64,000 nucleotides of DNA from JASHPR01 sp963778075 (lineage in GTDB: Bacteria > Actinomycetota > Actinomycetes > Streptosporangiales > Streptosporangiaceae): positions 23,322 through 87,321 of the forward strand of contig CAVZTJ010000021.1 in NCBI GenBank assembly GCA_963778075.1. The letters run 5' to 3'. Within the stretch, counting starts at the first letter, position 1. Every line of letters starts with the position of its first letter. Under the pieces are notes generated by a model that made no database searches, was not told the DNA's origin, and saw only the letters and a list, made by a program, of their open reading frames with translations. Shown here one piece after another: positions 27,082-36,592 of this stretch. Both the position numbers and the translations under genes were made by a program.

Positions 27082-27540
27082 TCACGGGGCGAACGCTCCC
27101 AGAGGCAGGAGCGCGGAGATGTCGGCGCGCGGGCCACTCGCCCGGACCCGGCCCCCGGCGACCGCGTCCACCCACGCCAGCCGGCCGGTCGCGAGCAAGA
27201 CCCAGGTGACCGCGTCGGTTTCCACCACGTTCGGCGGGGTGCCGCGGGTATGCCGGGGACCCTCCACGCATTGGATGGCCGCGAACGGCGGGATGCGCAC
27301 CTCGACCGCGCGGCCGGGTGCCTTGGCGGCAAGCAGACCGAGCAGGTACACCACGGCCAGCCGGGCGGCGTCACGTTCCGGCCCCTGATCCAGGCCGATC
27401 GCTTCCAGCACCGAGGCAACGCATGCGGCTTCAAGTGCCGCCGTGGTGACCGGCCCCGGCCATTCGGGACGGCCGAGCGCCGCGCGCTGTGCGTTCACGG
27501 CGGCGAGCAGGCGGGCGGGATCCCCTTTGCGTACTGGCAT
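27082..27540 (-). CDS. Sterol carrier family (SCP2/MDMPI C-terminal-like) protein
   Basis: The 152-residue protein has an Ala-rich helical N-terminal half with LAAVNAQRAALGRPEWPG. An SCP2-like half follows, with VEVRIPPFAAIQC, RGTPPNVVETDAVTWVLLA and GRLAWVDAVAGGRVRASGPR. Such proteins upstream of purF are a recurrent actinobacterial arrangement. SCP2-like folds bind hydrophobic ligands, but the role of this one is unknown. It is 84 bp upstream of purF on the same strand and probably in the same transcript. Confidence 0.8.
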   Translation of the reverse strand: MPVRKGDPARLLAAVNAQRAALGRPEWPGPVTTAALEAACVASVLEAIGLDQGPERDAARLAVVYLLGLLAAKAPGRAVEVRIPPFAAIQCVEGPRHTRGTPPNVVETDAVTWVLLATGRLAWVDAVAGGRVRASGPRADISALLPLGAFAP

Positions 27541-27681
27541 TGCAGCGAACCTAGCCGGCCGCTCGGACGGTTCCGGGGCCGCCGGAGCAGAGATTAGGTA
27601 TCACCAAACCGCCGATTTCGGCTCGTAACTTTTTATAACTTCTACTGGCAGAACAGGGCCGATACAGGTAATCGTTCGGGT

Positions 27682-28282
27682 ATGCCTGGTAAGCGCAATG
27701 CTCGATCGCGAGTCCGCGGCTCGTGGGCGGCCAGGCTGACCGGGGCCGCATTCGCGATCCTGCTGGCCGCGGTAGGGGCCGCGGTGTACCTGCTGGTCGG
27801 CGGGGCGCACGCGGACAACTCCGCCTCGGTGCTGCCGACGCGCGTGCTCGGCACGCAGGCGATCGGGCTGGCCTATTCCCCCTCCGCGTCGGGCAAGTTC
27901 CAACGTCGACTCGCTCGTGGCGGCGTCCCCGGGGCTCGACTTCAGCGGCAACGGGAGCACCGGCGCCAACTTGACGGCCGACCAGATGGCCGGGGGGACG
28001 TACATCTTCATCTATCTGCAGGACGGGCGGTGCCTGGGAACGGTCCACACGACGTCCGTGTCGCTGCAGCGCTGCAGTCTCCAGGCGGATCAGCGCTGGG
28101 TGCGGCAGCACTCCGTGGTCGGCGGCAACGGGCTCGAGTACTGGCAGCTGCGGAACCTTGGCGATGGGCGGTGCCTGACCGCGGTCGCCGGGGGCGGCAG
28201 CGGCGCGGCCGCCGCCCGGCTGGAACGCTGTCAGGCGTCTCCCGGGGCGAGCCAGCTCATCGCGTTCCTGAGCTCGTCCTGA
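27682..28282 (+). pseudogene. Membrane-anchored or secreted ricin-B-like lectin protein, one frameshift
   Basis: The first part has a basic N-terminus and one membrane segment, AAFAILLAAVGAAVYLLVGG. It then reads AIGLAYSPSASGK up to about 27898, where the frame must change. The second part continues VDSLVAASPGLDFSGNGS and carries ricin-B-like features: GGTYIFIYLQDGRCLGTV, ADQRWVRQHS and YWQLRNLGDGRCLTAV. A missing base in the AAGTTCCAACG stretch would restore one frame. The product would display a carbohydrate-binding-type domain outside the cell. It converges on purL with a 9-bp gap. Confidence 0.72.
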
Positions 28283-28291
28283 GCGGCCGGC

Positions 28292-30583
28292 TCAGCCGAA
28301 CAGCGCGGGCAGGGTGCCGCGGTGTGCGGCAGCCAGCTCGTCGAGCGGGATCGTGAAGCAGCCGACGACCTCCAGGGTGCTGCCGCCGGTCACCCCGAGC
28401 TCGGCCGCTGGCACGCCGTGGGCGGAGCAGAGCGCGGCGAACTCGGCCTCGGCTCCGGGCACCACGGCGACCACGGCCCGCGCCGCCGACTCGCCGAACA
28501 GGCTGGTGAACGGGTCCCCGGGCAGCCGCACCGCGCATCCCTGGCCGCCGGCCAGGCAGCACTCGGCGAGCCCGATCGCCAGGCCGCCGTCGGAAAGGTC
28601 GTGCGCGGCAGCCAGCAGGCCGCGCTCCGCCGCGGCGGCCAGCACGGCCGCGAGGTCACGCTCTGCGTCCAGGTCAACCGCTGGCGGCCGCCCCCCGATG
28701 TGCCCGTGCGTGACGTGAGCCCACAGCGACCCGCCGAACTCCGCCGCGCCGCGGCCGAGCAGCACCACGCCGCAGTCCGGCCGGCCAAAGCCGATCGCCA
28801 GCCGCTTGCTCACGTCGTCGTGGACGCCGAGGACGCCCACGACCGGGGTCGGGTGGATCGCCGCGTCCGTGGTCTGGTTGTAGAAGCTGACGTTGCCCCC
28901 GGTCACCGGCACGCCGAGGGCCAGGCACGCGTCGGCGAGGCCGCGCACCGCCTCGGTGAACTGCCACATGACGCCCGGATCCTCGGGCGAGCCGAAGTTG
29001 AGGCAGTTGGTGACCGCCAGCGGCCGTGCCCCGGTCGCCGCCACGTTGCGGTACGCCTCCGCGAGCGCGAGCTGGGTCCCGGCGTACGGGTCGAGCAGGC
29101 AGTACCTGCCGTTGCCGTCCACGGCGAGCGCGACGCCGAGCGACGTGTGCTCGTCGATCCTGATCAGGCCGGCGTCCTGCGGCATCGCGAGCACCGTCTC
29201 GCCGCGCACGTAGTGGTCGTACTGCTCGGTGACCCAGCTCTTGTCCGCCGCGTTGGCCGAGCCGAGCACGGCCAGCAACGCCTCGCGCAGCTCGCCGCCG
29301 GTGCCGGGACGCGCCAGCCGGGACGGGTCGTCGTCCTGCAGGTCCTGCTGGCCGGGCGGCCGGGCGGCCGGGCGGTGGTAGAGCGGGCCCTCGTCCGCGG
29401 CGCTGCGCGGCGGAATGTCGACGACGACGTCGCCGTGCCAGGACATCTCCAGCCGCCCGGTGCCGGTGACCTGGCCGATCACGGTCGCCTCGACGTCCCA
29501 TCTGGCACAGATCGACAGGAAGCGCTCCAGCGCGGCAGGCTCGACGATCGCCATCATGCGTTCCTGGGACTCGCTCATCAGGATCTCGGCCGGGCCCAGC
29601 GACGCGTCCCGCAGCGGCACGGCGTCCAGCCTGACCCGCATGCCGACCCCGGCGCCGCCGCCCGCGGCCAGCTCGGTGGTCGCGCAGGCCACCCCGGCCG
29701 CGCCGAGATCCTGGATACCGAGCACCAGGCCCGCGGCATAAAGCGCCAGGCAGCACTCGATCAGCAACTTTTCCTTGAACGGGTCGCCGACCTGGACACT
29801 GGGCCGCTTGGATCCCTCGGCGCCGCCGCCAAAAGACGCGCTGGCCAGTACCGACGCGCCGCCGATGCCATCCGGCCCGGTCTTCGCGCCGACCAGCACC
29901 ACGGCGTTGCCGGGCCCGGTAGCCGCGGCCAGCTTGAGGTCTTCATGCCGCATGACGCCCAGGCAGAGCGCGTTGACCAGCGGGTTGCCCGCGTAGCACG
30001 GGTCGAAGGCCAGCTCGCCGCCGATGTTGGGCAGGCCGAGGCAGTTGCCGTAGAACGAGATGCCGCCGACCACGCCCGGCAGCACCCTGCGGGTGTCCGG
30101 CGCGTCGGCCGGGCCGAACCTCAGCGCGTCCATCACCGCCACCGGGCGGGCGCCCATGGCCAGGATGTCGCGCACGATGCCGCCGACGCCGGTCGCGGCG
30201 CCCTGGAACGGCTCGACGTAGCTCGGGTGGTTGTGCGACTCCAGCTTGAACGTGACCGCGTAGCCCTGGCCGATGTCGACGACGCCCGCGTTCTGGCCGA
30301 TGCCGGCCAGCAGCGCGGCCGTGCGCGGCGCCTTCTCGGCGAACTGCCGCAGGTGCACCCGGGACGACTTGTAGGAGCAGTGCTCGCTCCACATCACCGA
30401 GTAGATCGCCAGCTCGGCGTCGGTGGGCCTGCGGCCGAGCATCCCGGCGATCCGCACGTACTCCTCGGTGGTCAGCCCGAGCTCGGAGTAGGGCTGCGGC
30501 CGGTCCGGCGTACCGGCCGCCCGCGCGACAGTGTCTTGCGGCGACGGGGTCTGCGGCGACGGCGTGCCGGGCGCCGCGGTCAT
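28292..30583 (-). CDS. purL: Phosphoribosylformylglycinamidine synthase subunit PurL
   Basis: The 763-residue small-type PurL has WSEHCSYKSSRVHLRQFAEK, the substrate loop KLESHNHPSYVEPFQGAATG, ISFYGNCLGLPNIGGE and the second-half repeat TGGNVSFYNQ with AAHDLSDGGLAIGLAE. With PurQ and PurS it converts FGAR to FGAM using ATP and glutamine. Its ATG overlaps the purQ stop by four bases, so translation is coupled and equimolar. The N-terminal 30 residues are Pro/Thr-rich and probably disordered. Confidence 0.97.
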   Translation of the reverse strand: MTAAPGTPSPQTPSPQDTVARAAGTPDRPQPYSELGLTTEEYVRIAGMLGRRPTDAELAIYSVMWSEHCSYKSSRVHLRQFAEKAPRTAALLAGIGQNAGVVDIGQGYAVTFKLESHNHPSYVEPFQGAATGVGGIVRDILAMGARPVAVMDALRFGPADAPDTRRVLPGVVGGISFYGNCLGLPNIGGELAFDPCYAGNPLVNALCLGVMRHEDLKLAAATGPGNAVVLVGAKTGPDGIGGASVLASASFGGGAEGSKRPSVQVGDPFKEKLLIECCLALYAAGLVLGIQDLGAAGVACATTELAAGGGAGVGMRVRLDAVPLRDASLGPAEILMSESQERMMAIVEPAALERFLSICARWDVEATVIGQVTGTGRLEMSWHGDVVVDIPPRSAADEGPLYHRPAARPPGQQDLQDDDPSRLARPGTGGELREALLAVLGSANAADKSWVTEQYDHYVRGETVLAMPQDAGLIRIDEHTSLGVALAVDGNGRYCLLDPYAGTQLALAEAYRNVAATGARPLAVTNCLNFGSPEDPGVMWQFTEAVRGLADACLALGVPVTGGNVSFYNQTTDAAIHPTPVVGVLGVHDDVSKRLAIGFGRPDCGVVLLGRGAAEFGGSLWAHVTHGHIGGRPPAVDLDAERDLAAVLAAAAERGLLAAAHDLSDGGLAIGLAECCLAGGQGCAVRLPGDPFTSLFGESAARAVVAVVPGAEAEFAALCSAHGVPAAELGVTGGSTLEVVGCFTIPLDELAAAHRGTLPALFG

Positions 30584-31260
30584 GCCGCGGCCAGGGCGCG
30601 CAGCGCGGACGTGAAGAAGCCGAGCCCGTCGTCGCCGGGGCCGGTGAGCGCGTCGATCGCGTGCTCGGGGTGCGGCATCAGCCCGACGATGCTGCCGCTC
30701 TGGCTGCGGATTCCGGCGATGCCCGCGGCCGAGCCGTTCGGGCTGGCGCCCACGTACCGGGCGAGCACCTGGCCCCGTTCCTCCAGGCCCGCCAGCGTGG
30801 CCGCGTCGGCCACGTAGGTTCCCTCACCGCTCTTCAGCACCAGGGTCAGCTCCTGGCCGGGCGCGTACAAAAGCGTCCAGGGCGTCGCGGTGTTCTCGAT
30901 CCGCACCCGGACGTCGCGGCTGATGAAGCGCAGCCCGCTGTTGCGGGTCAGCGCGCCGGGCAGCAGCTGCGCCTCACACAGGATCTGGAATCCGTTGCAG
31001 ATGCCGAGCACCGGCAGACCGGCTCTGGCGGCGGGCACCAGCTCGGCCATCACCGGCGCGAACCGGGCGATGGCGCCGCAGCGCAGATAGTCGCCATAGG
31101 AGAAGCCGCCGGGCAGCACCACGGCATCGACGCCCCGCAGGTTGCGGTCACCGTGCCAGAGCGGGACCGCGACGGCGCCCGCCCGCCCGACGGCCCGGGC
31201 GGCATCGTGGTCATCGAGCGAGCCCGGAAACGTGATGACCCCGACGCGTGCAGCACTCAT
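30580..31260 (-). CDS. purQ: Phosphoribosylformylglycinamidine synthase glutaminase subunit PurQ
   Basis: From ATG 31260 (MSAARVGVITFPGSLDDHDA) the 226-residue protein is a class I glutamine amidotransferase. It has the nucleophile motif VLGICNGFQILCEA and the His/Glu pair in MPHPEHAID, with GGFSYGDYLRCGA as family signature. It supplies ammonia to PurL. In most actinomycetes purS lies directly upstream; here an anti-sigma-type gene and a hairpin separate them, so purQL may have its own promoter. Confidence 0.97.
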   Translation of the reverse strand: MSAARVGVITFPGSLDDHDAARAVGRAGAVAVPLWHGDRNLRGVDAVVLPGGFSYGDYLRCGAIARFAPVMAELVPAARAGLPVLGICNGFQILCEAQLLPGALTRNSGLRFISRDVRVRIENTATPWTLLYAPGQELTLVLKSGEGTYVADAATLAGLEERGQVLARYVGASPNGSAAGIAGIRSQSGSIVGLMPHPEHAIDALTGPGDDGLGFFTSALRALAAA

Positions 31261-31385
31261 GAGCACACCACCACCCAGGCAGATTACCGGCTCATTGGTC
31301 GTGACACCGACGAGCGGCACCCGGTAATCATGACGGCCGGCGGGTCGCCACGTGCAGGTGACGCGCCGTCGGCGCGGTCAGCATT

Positions 31386-31438
31386 CATGACCGCGGCGGA
31401 TTTGTTGCTCCATGCGCGAAGAATCCGCCGCGATCATG
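31386..31438 (-). terminator. Long hairpin downstream of the anti-sigma gene
   Basis: CATGACCGCGGCGGATT (31386-31402) pairs with AATCCGCCGCGATCATG (31422-31438) with one mismatch over 17 bp. It lies 18 bp past the stop of the anti-sigma gene and 126 bp before purQ on the minus strand. There is no T-run, so the terminator role is inferred. Its arm resembles that of the hairpin at 45077. Confidence 0.6.
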
Positions 31439-31455
31439 GAAACAGGCAGCCCGGG

Positions 31456-32100
31456 TCAGCCGGCGTCGCGGAGCGTCAGCATGCCGGGCACCGGCTCGGC
31501 GCCGGTTTCGGGATGAGCGAGCGGCGCGTCGCTGCGCAGCTCGATCCGCTTCTGCAGGGACACGACGGTCCCGCGGCCCCGGCGGCTGCGCAGCGTCACA
31601 TCGTCGACGCAGGCGCGCATGATGGCCAGGCCGCGGCCGGACTCGGGCAGCCGCGCCAGCGCCCGCTCCTCCTCGCTGCGCAGCATGGGCAGCCGGTGGC
31701 GCCGCGTCGACGGCGCGGACGACGACGGGAAGGGCCACTGCGCGGGTGGGCGACGGCGCCGGAACCGGGACACCGAGCGCATCGGCGTCACGTGCTTGCG
31801 CAGCGCGGCCCGGCCGAACCCGCGGCCGGTGTCCACGACCTCGAGCACGCAGCTGTGCGGGCCTACCGAAGCCGTGACCTCATAGCGGAACCCCGGGCCG
31901 CTGTGCTTCAGCACGTTCGTGCACGCCTCGGTCACGGCCAGCAGCAGGTCGGCGATGCAATCTTCATCGACGCCGATCCGGTCGAGGGTTTCACCGAGCA
32001 CCCGCCGGACGACGGGGACGCTGATGGTTTCACGGGGGAACATCAGGCAGAACCGGGCATCCACGGCCGGCTCCCTGGCAGATGTCACCCGAGTACGCAT
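31456..32100 (-). CDS. RsbW-type ATP-binding anti-sigma regulatory protein
   Basis: The 214-residue protein has a GHKL ATPase fold. The N box is LLLAVTEACTNVLKHSGPG, the G1 box is EVVDTGRGFGRAAL, and the G2 box is ESGRGLAIMRACVDDV followed by GRGTVVSLQK. A Pro/Arg-rich insert of about 40 residues separates G1 and G2. Such serine kinases bind and block sigma factors and phosphorylate anti-sigma antagonists. No antagonist or sigma gene is adjacent. Its place between purS and purQ is unusual. Confidence 0.88.
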   Translation of the reverse strand: MRTRVTSAREPAVDARFCLMFPRETISVPVVRRVLGETLDRIGVDEDCIADLLLAVTEACTNVLKHSGPGFRYEVTASVGPHSCVLEVVDTGRGFGRAALRKHVTPMRSVSRFRRRRPPAQWPFPSSSAPSTRRHRLPMLRSEEERALARLPESGRGLAIMRACVDDVTLRSRRGRGTVVSLQKRIELRSDAPLAHPETGAEPVPGMLTLRDAG

Positions 32101-32265
32101 CCGCTCCTAAGCTCCCCGTAACGCATAGGTCGTCGCTGACCTCATTGTGAATGGATTCCCGTGACGGGCTGCGGTAATCATGAACTTGGGCGATCTCTGG
32201 ACGAACAGTGCTCTTCTAAGCTGTTAACGGACACGACGGTGCCCGGGTTCGGCCGGTTCGGGCGG

Positions 32266-32517
32266 TTAAGCAGGGCGGACGGAGAACTCCTCGATCACCG
32301 GATTGGCCAGCAGTTCGCTTGCCAGCTCGGCCACCCGCACCAGCGCAGCCTCGTCGGCGGGCTCGCCGGGCTCGCCCAGGTCGACCTCGAACCGCTTCCC
32401 CTGGCGGACGCCAACCACCTGGTCAAAGCCGAGGCGGTGACACGCGCTGGCGATCGCCTCGCCCTGCGGGTCGTGGATCTCCGGCTTGAGCATCACCTCA
32501 ACGACAACTCTGGCCAC
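32266..32517 (-). CDS. purS: Phosphoribosylformylglycinamidine synthase subunit PurS
   Basis: The 83-residue protein has the PurS pattern: VVVEVMLKPEIHDPQGEAI, then FDQVVGVRQGKRFEVDL and the end ANPVIEEFSVRPA. PurS dimers link PurQ and PurL in the FGAM synthase complex. It heads the minus-strand group and is divergent from the E1 alpha gene over 227 bp. Confidence 0.96.
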   Translation of the reverse strand: MARVVVEVMLKPEIHDPQGEAIASACHRLGFDQVVGVRQGKRFEVDLGEPGEPADEAALVRVAELASELLANPVIEEFSVRPA

Positions 32518-32744
32518 GGACCGCAGCGTACGCCAGCCGACGGCAGATTAGATCCACAGGCCGCGGGCAGCACTTGTGGCGAAGGCATTCAGTGATGTCT
32601 GTCACGATGGCTGTATCGAGCATTCGCCGCTTGACCTCCCGCGACTGCCGTTGGGTACTGTCACAGCGAGCGCCGACGGACAAACCGGCCGGTCTGGTGG
32701 CTTCAGGGCAACCGAACCGGCCACGAAAAAGCGAGGAGTGGCAC

Positions 32745-33893
32745 GTGACCGTCAACGACGCCGGGCGAGCTACTTCAGCTGATTCCTACCGCTACGGCGG
32801 GCAGCCGGAGTCAGCGGAGTTCATCCAGCTCCTGACCCCCGAGGGCGAGCGGGTCGAAAATCCCGACTACCCGCTCGAGATCTCGGCGGAGGAGATCAGG
32901 GCGCTGTACCGGGACCTGGTGCTGGTCCGCCGGATCGACTTCGAGGCCATCGCGCTGCAGCGCCAGGGCGAGCTGGGGATCTGGGCTTCGCTGCTCGGCC
33001 AGGAGGCCGCGCAGATCGGCTCGGGCCGGGCCCTCGGGCCCAGGGACTTCGCGTTCCCCACCTATCGCGAGCACGGGGTGGCCTGGTGCCGCGGCCTGGA
33101 CCCGGTCAGGCTGCTCGAGCTGTTCCGCGGGGTCAGCCACGGCGGCTGGGACCCCAACGCGCACCGGTTCCACCTGTACACGATTGTGATCGGCAGCCAG
33201 ACGCTGCACGCGACCGGCTACGCGATGGGCGTACAGCGCGATGGCGCGGTCGGTGAGGACGGCGAGGCCGTGATCGCCTACTTTGGCGACGGCGCGACCA
33301 GTCAGGGCGACGTCAACGAGGCGTTCATCTGGGCCTCGGTCACGAACGCCCCCGTGGTGTTCTTCTGCCAGAACAACCAGTGGGCGATCTCCGAGCCGCT
33401 GGAGCGGCAGAGCCGGCAGCCGCTGTACATGCGCGCGCACGGCTTCGGCTTCCCCGGCGTCCGGGTCGACGGCAACGACGTGCTGGCCTGCCTGGCGGTC
33501 ACCAGGAAGGCGATGCAGGCAGCCAGGGAAGGCCAGGGACCGACGCTGATCGAGGCGTTCACGTACCGGATGGGCGCGCATACCACGACCGACGACCCGA
33601 CCCGGTACCGGCTGGCCGCGGAGCTCGAGACGTGGAAACTCAAGGACCCGATCGAGCGGGTCAAGGCGTACCTGGTCCGCAACGACATGGTGCAGGAGAG
33701 CTTCCTCACCGCTTTGGACGCCGAAGCGGACGAGCTGGGGGCGAGAATCAGGAAGGCGTGCCGGGAGATGCCCGACCCAGACCCAATGGCGATCTTCGAG
33801 AACGTCTACGTTGAGCCAAACGCGCTGCTCGAGGCCGAGCGCGACCAGTACGCCACCTACCTCGACGCCTTCGAGGAAGAGGTCATCGGATGA
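32745..33893 (+). CDS. 2-oxoacid (pyruvate or branched-chain) dehydrogenase E1 component, alpha subunit
   Basis: GAGGAG lies 6 bp before the GTG at 32745, which sets the start; the 382-residue product follows. It has the thiamine diphosphate motif AYFGDGATSQGDVNEAFIWA ending near NQWAISEP, and the E1 alpha features LLGQEAAQIGSGRALGPRDF and the phosphorylation-loop-like YRMGAHTTTDDPTRYR. With the beta subunit it decarboxylates a 2-oxoacid and acylates the E2 lipoyl group. It heads an operon with E1 beta (ATGA overlap) and E2. No E3 gene is nearby. Vdh in the window could supply branched-chain 2-oxoacids, but substrate choice is not decided. Confidence 0.93.
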   Translation: MTVNDAGRATSADSYRYGGQPESAEFIQLLTPEGERVENPDYPLEISAEEIRALYRDLVLVRRIDFEAIALQRQGELGIWASLLGQEAAQIGSGRALGPRDFAFPTYREHGVAWCRGLDPVRLLELFRGVSHGGWDPNAHRFHLYTIVIGSQTLHATGYAMGVQRDGAVGEDGEAVIAYFGDGATSQGDVNEAFIWASVTNAPVVFFCQNNQWAISEPLERQSRQPLYMRAHGFGFPGVRVDGNDVLACLAVTRKAMQAAREGQGPTLIEAFTYRMGAHTTTDDPTRYRLAAELETWKLKDPIERVKAYLVRNDMVQESFLTALDAEADELGARIRKACREMPDPDPMAIFENVYVEPNALLEAERDQYATYLDAFEEEVIG

Positions 33894-34873
33894 CCAGGCT
33901 GACCCTGTCCAGGGCCCTGAACGAGGGGCTGCGCAAGGCTCTGGAGAACGACCCGAAAGTCTTGATCATGGGTGAGGACGTCGGCAAACTCGGCGGAGTC
34001 TTCCGGGTCACCGACGGACTGCAGAAGGACTTCGGCGAGGCCCGCGTGGTGGACACCCCGCTGGCCGAGTCCGGCATCGTCGGCACCGCGATCGGCCTGG
34101 CGCTGCGCGGCTACCGCCCGGTGTGCGAGATCCAGTTCGACGGGTTCGTGTTCCCGGCGTTCGACCAGATCACGACCCAGCTCGCCAAGATGCGCTACCG
34201 GTCGCTCGGCAACGTCACGCTGCCCGTGGTGATCAGGATCCCGTGCGGCGGCGGCATAGGCGCGGTCGAGCACCACAGCGAGTCTCCCGAGGCCCTGTTC
34301 ACCCACACCGGCGGGCTGCGGGTGGTCGCCTGCAGCGACCCCGTCGATGCGTACGCGATGATCCAGCAGGCCATCAGCTGCGACGACCCGGTGATCTTCT
34401 TCGAGCCCAAGCGGCGCTACTGGGAACGGGCCGAGGTGGACATCGCGGGCGGCCTGGACGCAGCGCTGCCGATGAGCAAGGCGAAGCCCCTGGTCGGCGG
34501 CACCGACGTGACCCTGCTGTGTTACGGACCCATGGTCAAGACCTGCGTCGCCGCGGCCGCGGCAGCCGCGGACGAGGGGCGTTCGGTTGAGGTGATCGAC
34601 CTGCGCTCGCTGGCGCCGCTGGACACCGAGACGATCTTCGAGTCCGTGCGGCGCACCGGCCGGTGCGTGGTCGCCCACGAGGCACCGGTCATCAGCGGCC
34701 TCGGCGCCGAGATCGCCGCCCGGGTGACCGAGGAATGCTTCTATCATCTCGAGGCGCCGGTGCTGCGGGTCGGCGGCTTCGCCACCCCGTACCCGCCGTC
34801 GCGGCTGGAGGAGCACTACCTGCCCGACCTGGACCGGGTCCTCGATACCGTCGACCGGACCTTCGGCTACTGA
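33890..34873 (+). CDS. 2-oxoacid dehydrogenase E1 component, beta subunit
   Basis: The 327-residue transketolase-like protein begins MTRLTLSRALNEGLRKALEN and carries GEDVGKLGGVFRVTDGLQ, DTPLAESGIVGTAIGLALRG and EIQFDGFVFPAFDQI. The C-terminal transketolase domain has EVIDLRSLAPLDTETIFESV and GRCVVAHEAP. The start ATGA overlaps the alpha stop, so the two subunits are translationally coupled. It forms the alpha2-beta2 E1 enzyme. Confidence 0.95.
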   Translation: MTRLTLSRALNEGLRKALENDPKVLIMGEDVGKLGGVFRVTDGLQKDFGEARVVDTPLAESGIVGTAIGLALRGYRPVCEIQFDGFVFPAFDQITTQLAKMRYRSLGNVTLPVVIRIPCGGGIGAVEHHSESPEALFTHTGGLRVVACSDPVDAYAMIQQAISCDDPVIFFEPKRRYWERAEVDIAGGLDAALPMSKAKPLVGGTDVTLLCYGPMVKTCVAAAAAAADEGRSVEVIDLRSLAPLDTETIFESVRRTGRCVVAHEAPVISGLGAEIAARVTEECFYHLEAPVLRVGGFATPYPPSRLEEHYLPDLDRVLDTVDRTFGY

Positions 34874-34882
34874 GAGGGCCGC

Positions 34883-36559
34883 ATGTCGGAACTGAAGCAG
34901 TTCAAGCTCCCCGACGTGGGAGAGGGCCTGACCGAGGCGGACATCGTCAAGTGGCACGTCCAGCCGGGCGACAGAATAGCGATCAACCAGATCATCGTGG
35001 AGATCGAGACCGCCAAGGCGGTGGTCGAGCTGCCGTCCCCGTACGAGGGCGTGGTGGCCGGCCTGCTGGTGCCCGAGGGGGAGACCGCCGACGTGGGCAC
35101 GCCGATCATCTCGGTCGAGGTCGGCGCGGACGCCGGCAGCGAGGAGCCGCCCGCGCCTGCCGGGCAGCCGGCCGCTGCCACCGGCAGCACGCCCGCCCCC
35201 GGCGACGCTCCCGTCGCTCCCACCGGCAGCACGCCCGCCCCCGGCGACCTGCCCGTTGCTCCCATCGGCAGCACGGCCGCTGACCTTGTCCCGCCGCTCC
35301 CGGAGAGCGGATCCGAGCCGGGGATCCACGGCACCCTTGCGCCCAAGGAGGACGAGCGCCAGGCGGTGCTCGTCGGCTACGGGGTGAAGCCAGGATCAAC
35401 CAAGAGGCGCGCGCGGAAGGCTGCGCCCGCCGGCGCCACGGGCGCAGCCGCCGTCCGCGCCGCACCCGCCGCGTCCAGCGCCCCGGACACAGCTGCCGCA
35501 CCCGCGGCGTCCGGCGCCCCGGACAGGCCTGCCGCATCTGCCGCCTCGGGTGCTCCGGCCACACCAGCCCGGGGCGCGGCATCCGCCACACCAGGCCGGG
35601 CTGCCGCCGTCGCACCGGCCCCGGCCAGCTCCACTCCGGGCGGGCCCGCCACATCCGGCAACGGCGCATCGGTGCTGGCCAAGCCGCCGGTGCGCAAGCT
35701 GGCCAAGGACCTGGGCATCGACCTGTCCCGGCTGTCGGGCACCGGCCCGGGCGGCTCGATCACCCGTGACGACGTGCAGTCAGCCGCGCAGGCCGAGGAC
35801 ACGGCCGAGCCAGCGGACGCCGCCGCGCTCCCCGAGTTCGCCCCGGTGACCGCCGTGGCCCGCGAGGAGCGCATCCCGATCCGCGGAGTGCGCAAGCACA
35901 CCGCGGCCGCAGTGGCAGGCAGCGCGTTCACGGCACCGCACGTCACCGAGTTCCTGCAGATCGACATCACCGAGACCACGGCCGCGACGGCGCGGCTGCG
36001 GGCGCTCCCCGAGTTCACCGGAGTGCGGGTCTCGCCGCTGCTCCTCGTGGCCAGGGCGCTGATGGTCGCGGTCGCCCGGCATCCGATGATCAACTCAACC
36101 TGGGATGAGGACTCCCAGGAGATCGTGGTCAGGCACTACGTGAACCTCGGCATCGCCGCGGCGACCGACCGCGGGCTCGTCGTCCCGAACATCAGGGATG
36201 CGCACGCGCTGTCGCTGCCCGGTCTCGCCCGCGCGCTCGCCGAGCTCGCCGAGACCGCCAGGGCCGGCAAGGCCACACCGGCCGACCTGCGCGGTGGCAC
36301 GATCACGATCACGAACGTCGGCGTCTTCGGCGTGGACACCGGAACACCGATTCTCACTCCGGGTCAAGCGGCTATCCTTGCGTTCGGGCAGGTCAAAGAT
36401 GCGCCATGGGTTCACCAGGGCCAGCTCGCGGTCCGGAAGGTCACGACCCTGGCTCTTTCGTTCGACCATCGCATCGTTGACGGCGACCTCGGCTCGGCCG
36501 TGCTGCGCGACATCGGCGCGATGCTGGAGGATCCGCTGCGCATGCTCGCCTGGTCTTAA
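34883..36559 (+). CDS. Dihydrolipoamide acyltransferase E2 component of the 2-oxoacid dehydrogenase complex
   Basis: The 558-residue protein has an N-terminal lipoyl domain with the lipoylated Lys45 in EIETAKAVVELPSPYEG. A long Ala/Pro/Thr linker follows, made of repeats such as TGSTPAPGDAPVAP. The E1/E3-binding domain is VRKLAKDLGIDLSRLSGTGP. The C-terminal acyltransferase core has the catalytic His529 in SFDHRIVDGDLGS. It passes the acyl group from lipoate to CoA and forms the core of the complex. It starts 9 bp after the E1 beta stop. The linker DNA is repetitive but in frame. Confidence 0.95.
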   Translation: MSELKQFKLPDVGEGLTEADIVKWHVQPGDRIAINQIIVEIETAKAVVELPSPYEGVVAGLLVPEGETADVGTPIISVEVGADAGSEEPPAPAGQPAAATGSTPAPGDAPVAPTGSTPAPGDLPVAPIGSTAADLVPPLPESGSEPGIHGTLAPKEDERQAVLVGYGVKPGSTKRRARKAAPAGATGAAAVRAAPAASSAPDTAAAPAASGAPDRPAASAASGAPATPARGAASATPGRAAAVAPAPASSTPGGPATSGNGASVLAKPPVRKLAKDLGIDLSRLSGTGPGGSITRDDVQSAAQAEDTAEPADAAALPEFAPVTAVAREERIPIRGVRKHTAAAVAGSAFTAPHVTEFLQIDITETTAATARLRALPEFTGVRVSPLLLVARALMVAVARHPMINSTWDEDSQEIVVRHYVNLGIAAATDRGLVVPNIRDAHALSLPGLARALAELAETARAGKATPADLRGGTITITNVGVFGVDTGTPILTPGQAAILAFGQVKDAPWVHQGQLAVRKVTTLALSFDHRIVDGDLGSAVLRDIGAMLEDPLRMLAWS

Positions 36560-36592
36560 CTCCCTCCCTCCCCCGCTATCGAAGGGACCGCA

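Noticed and set aside
28322..30817. 831-codon plus-strand frame opposite purL
   Set aside because: Antisense shadow of purL; no domain and composition typical of reversed GC-rich code.
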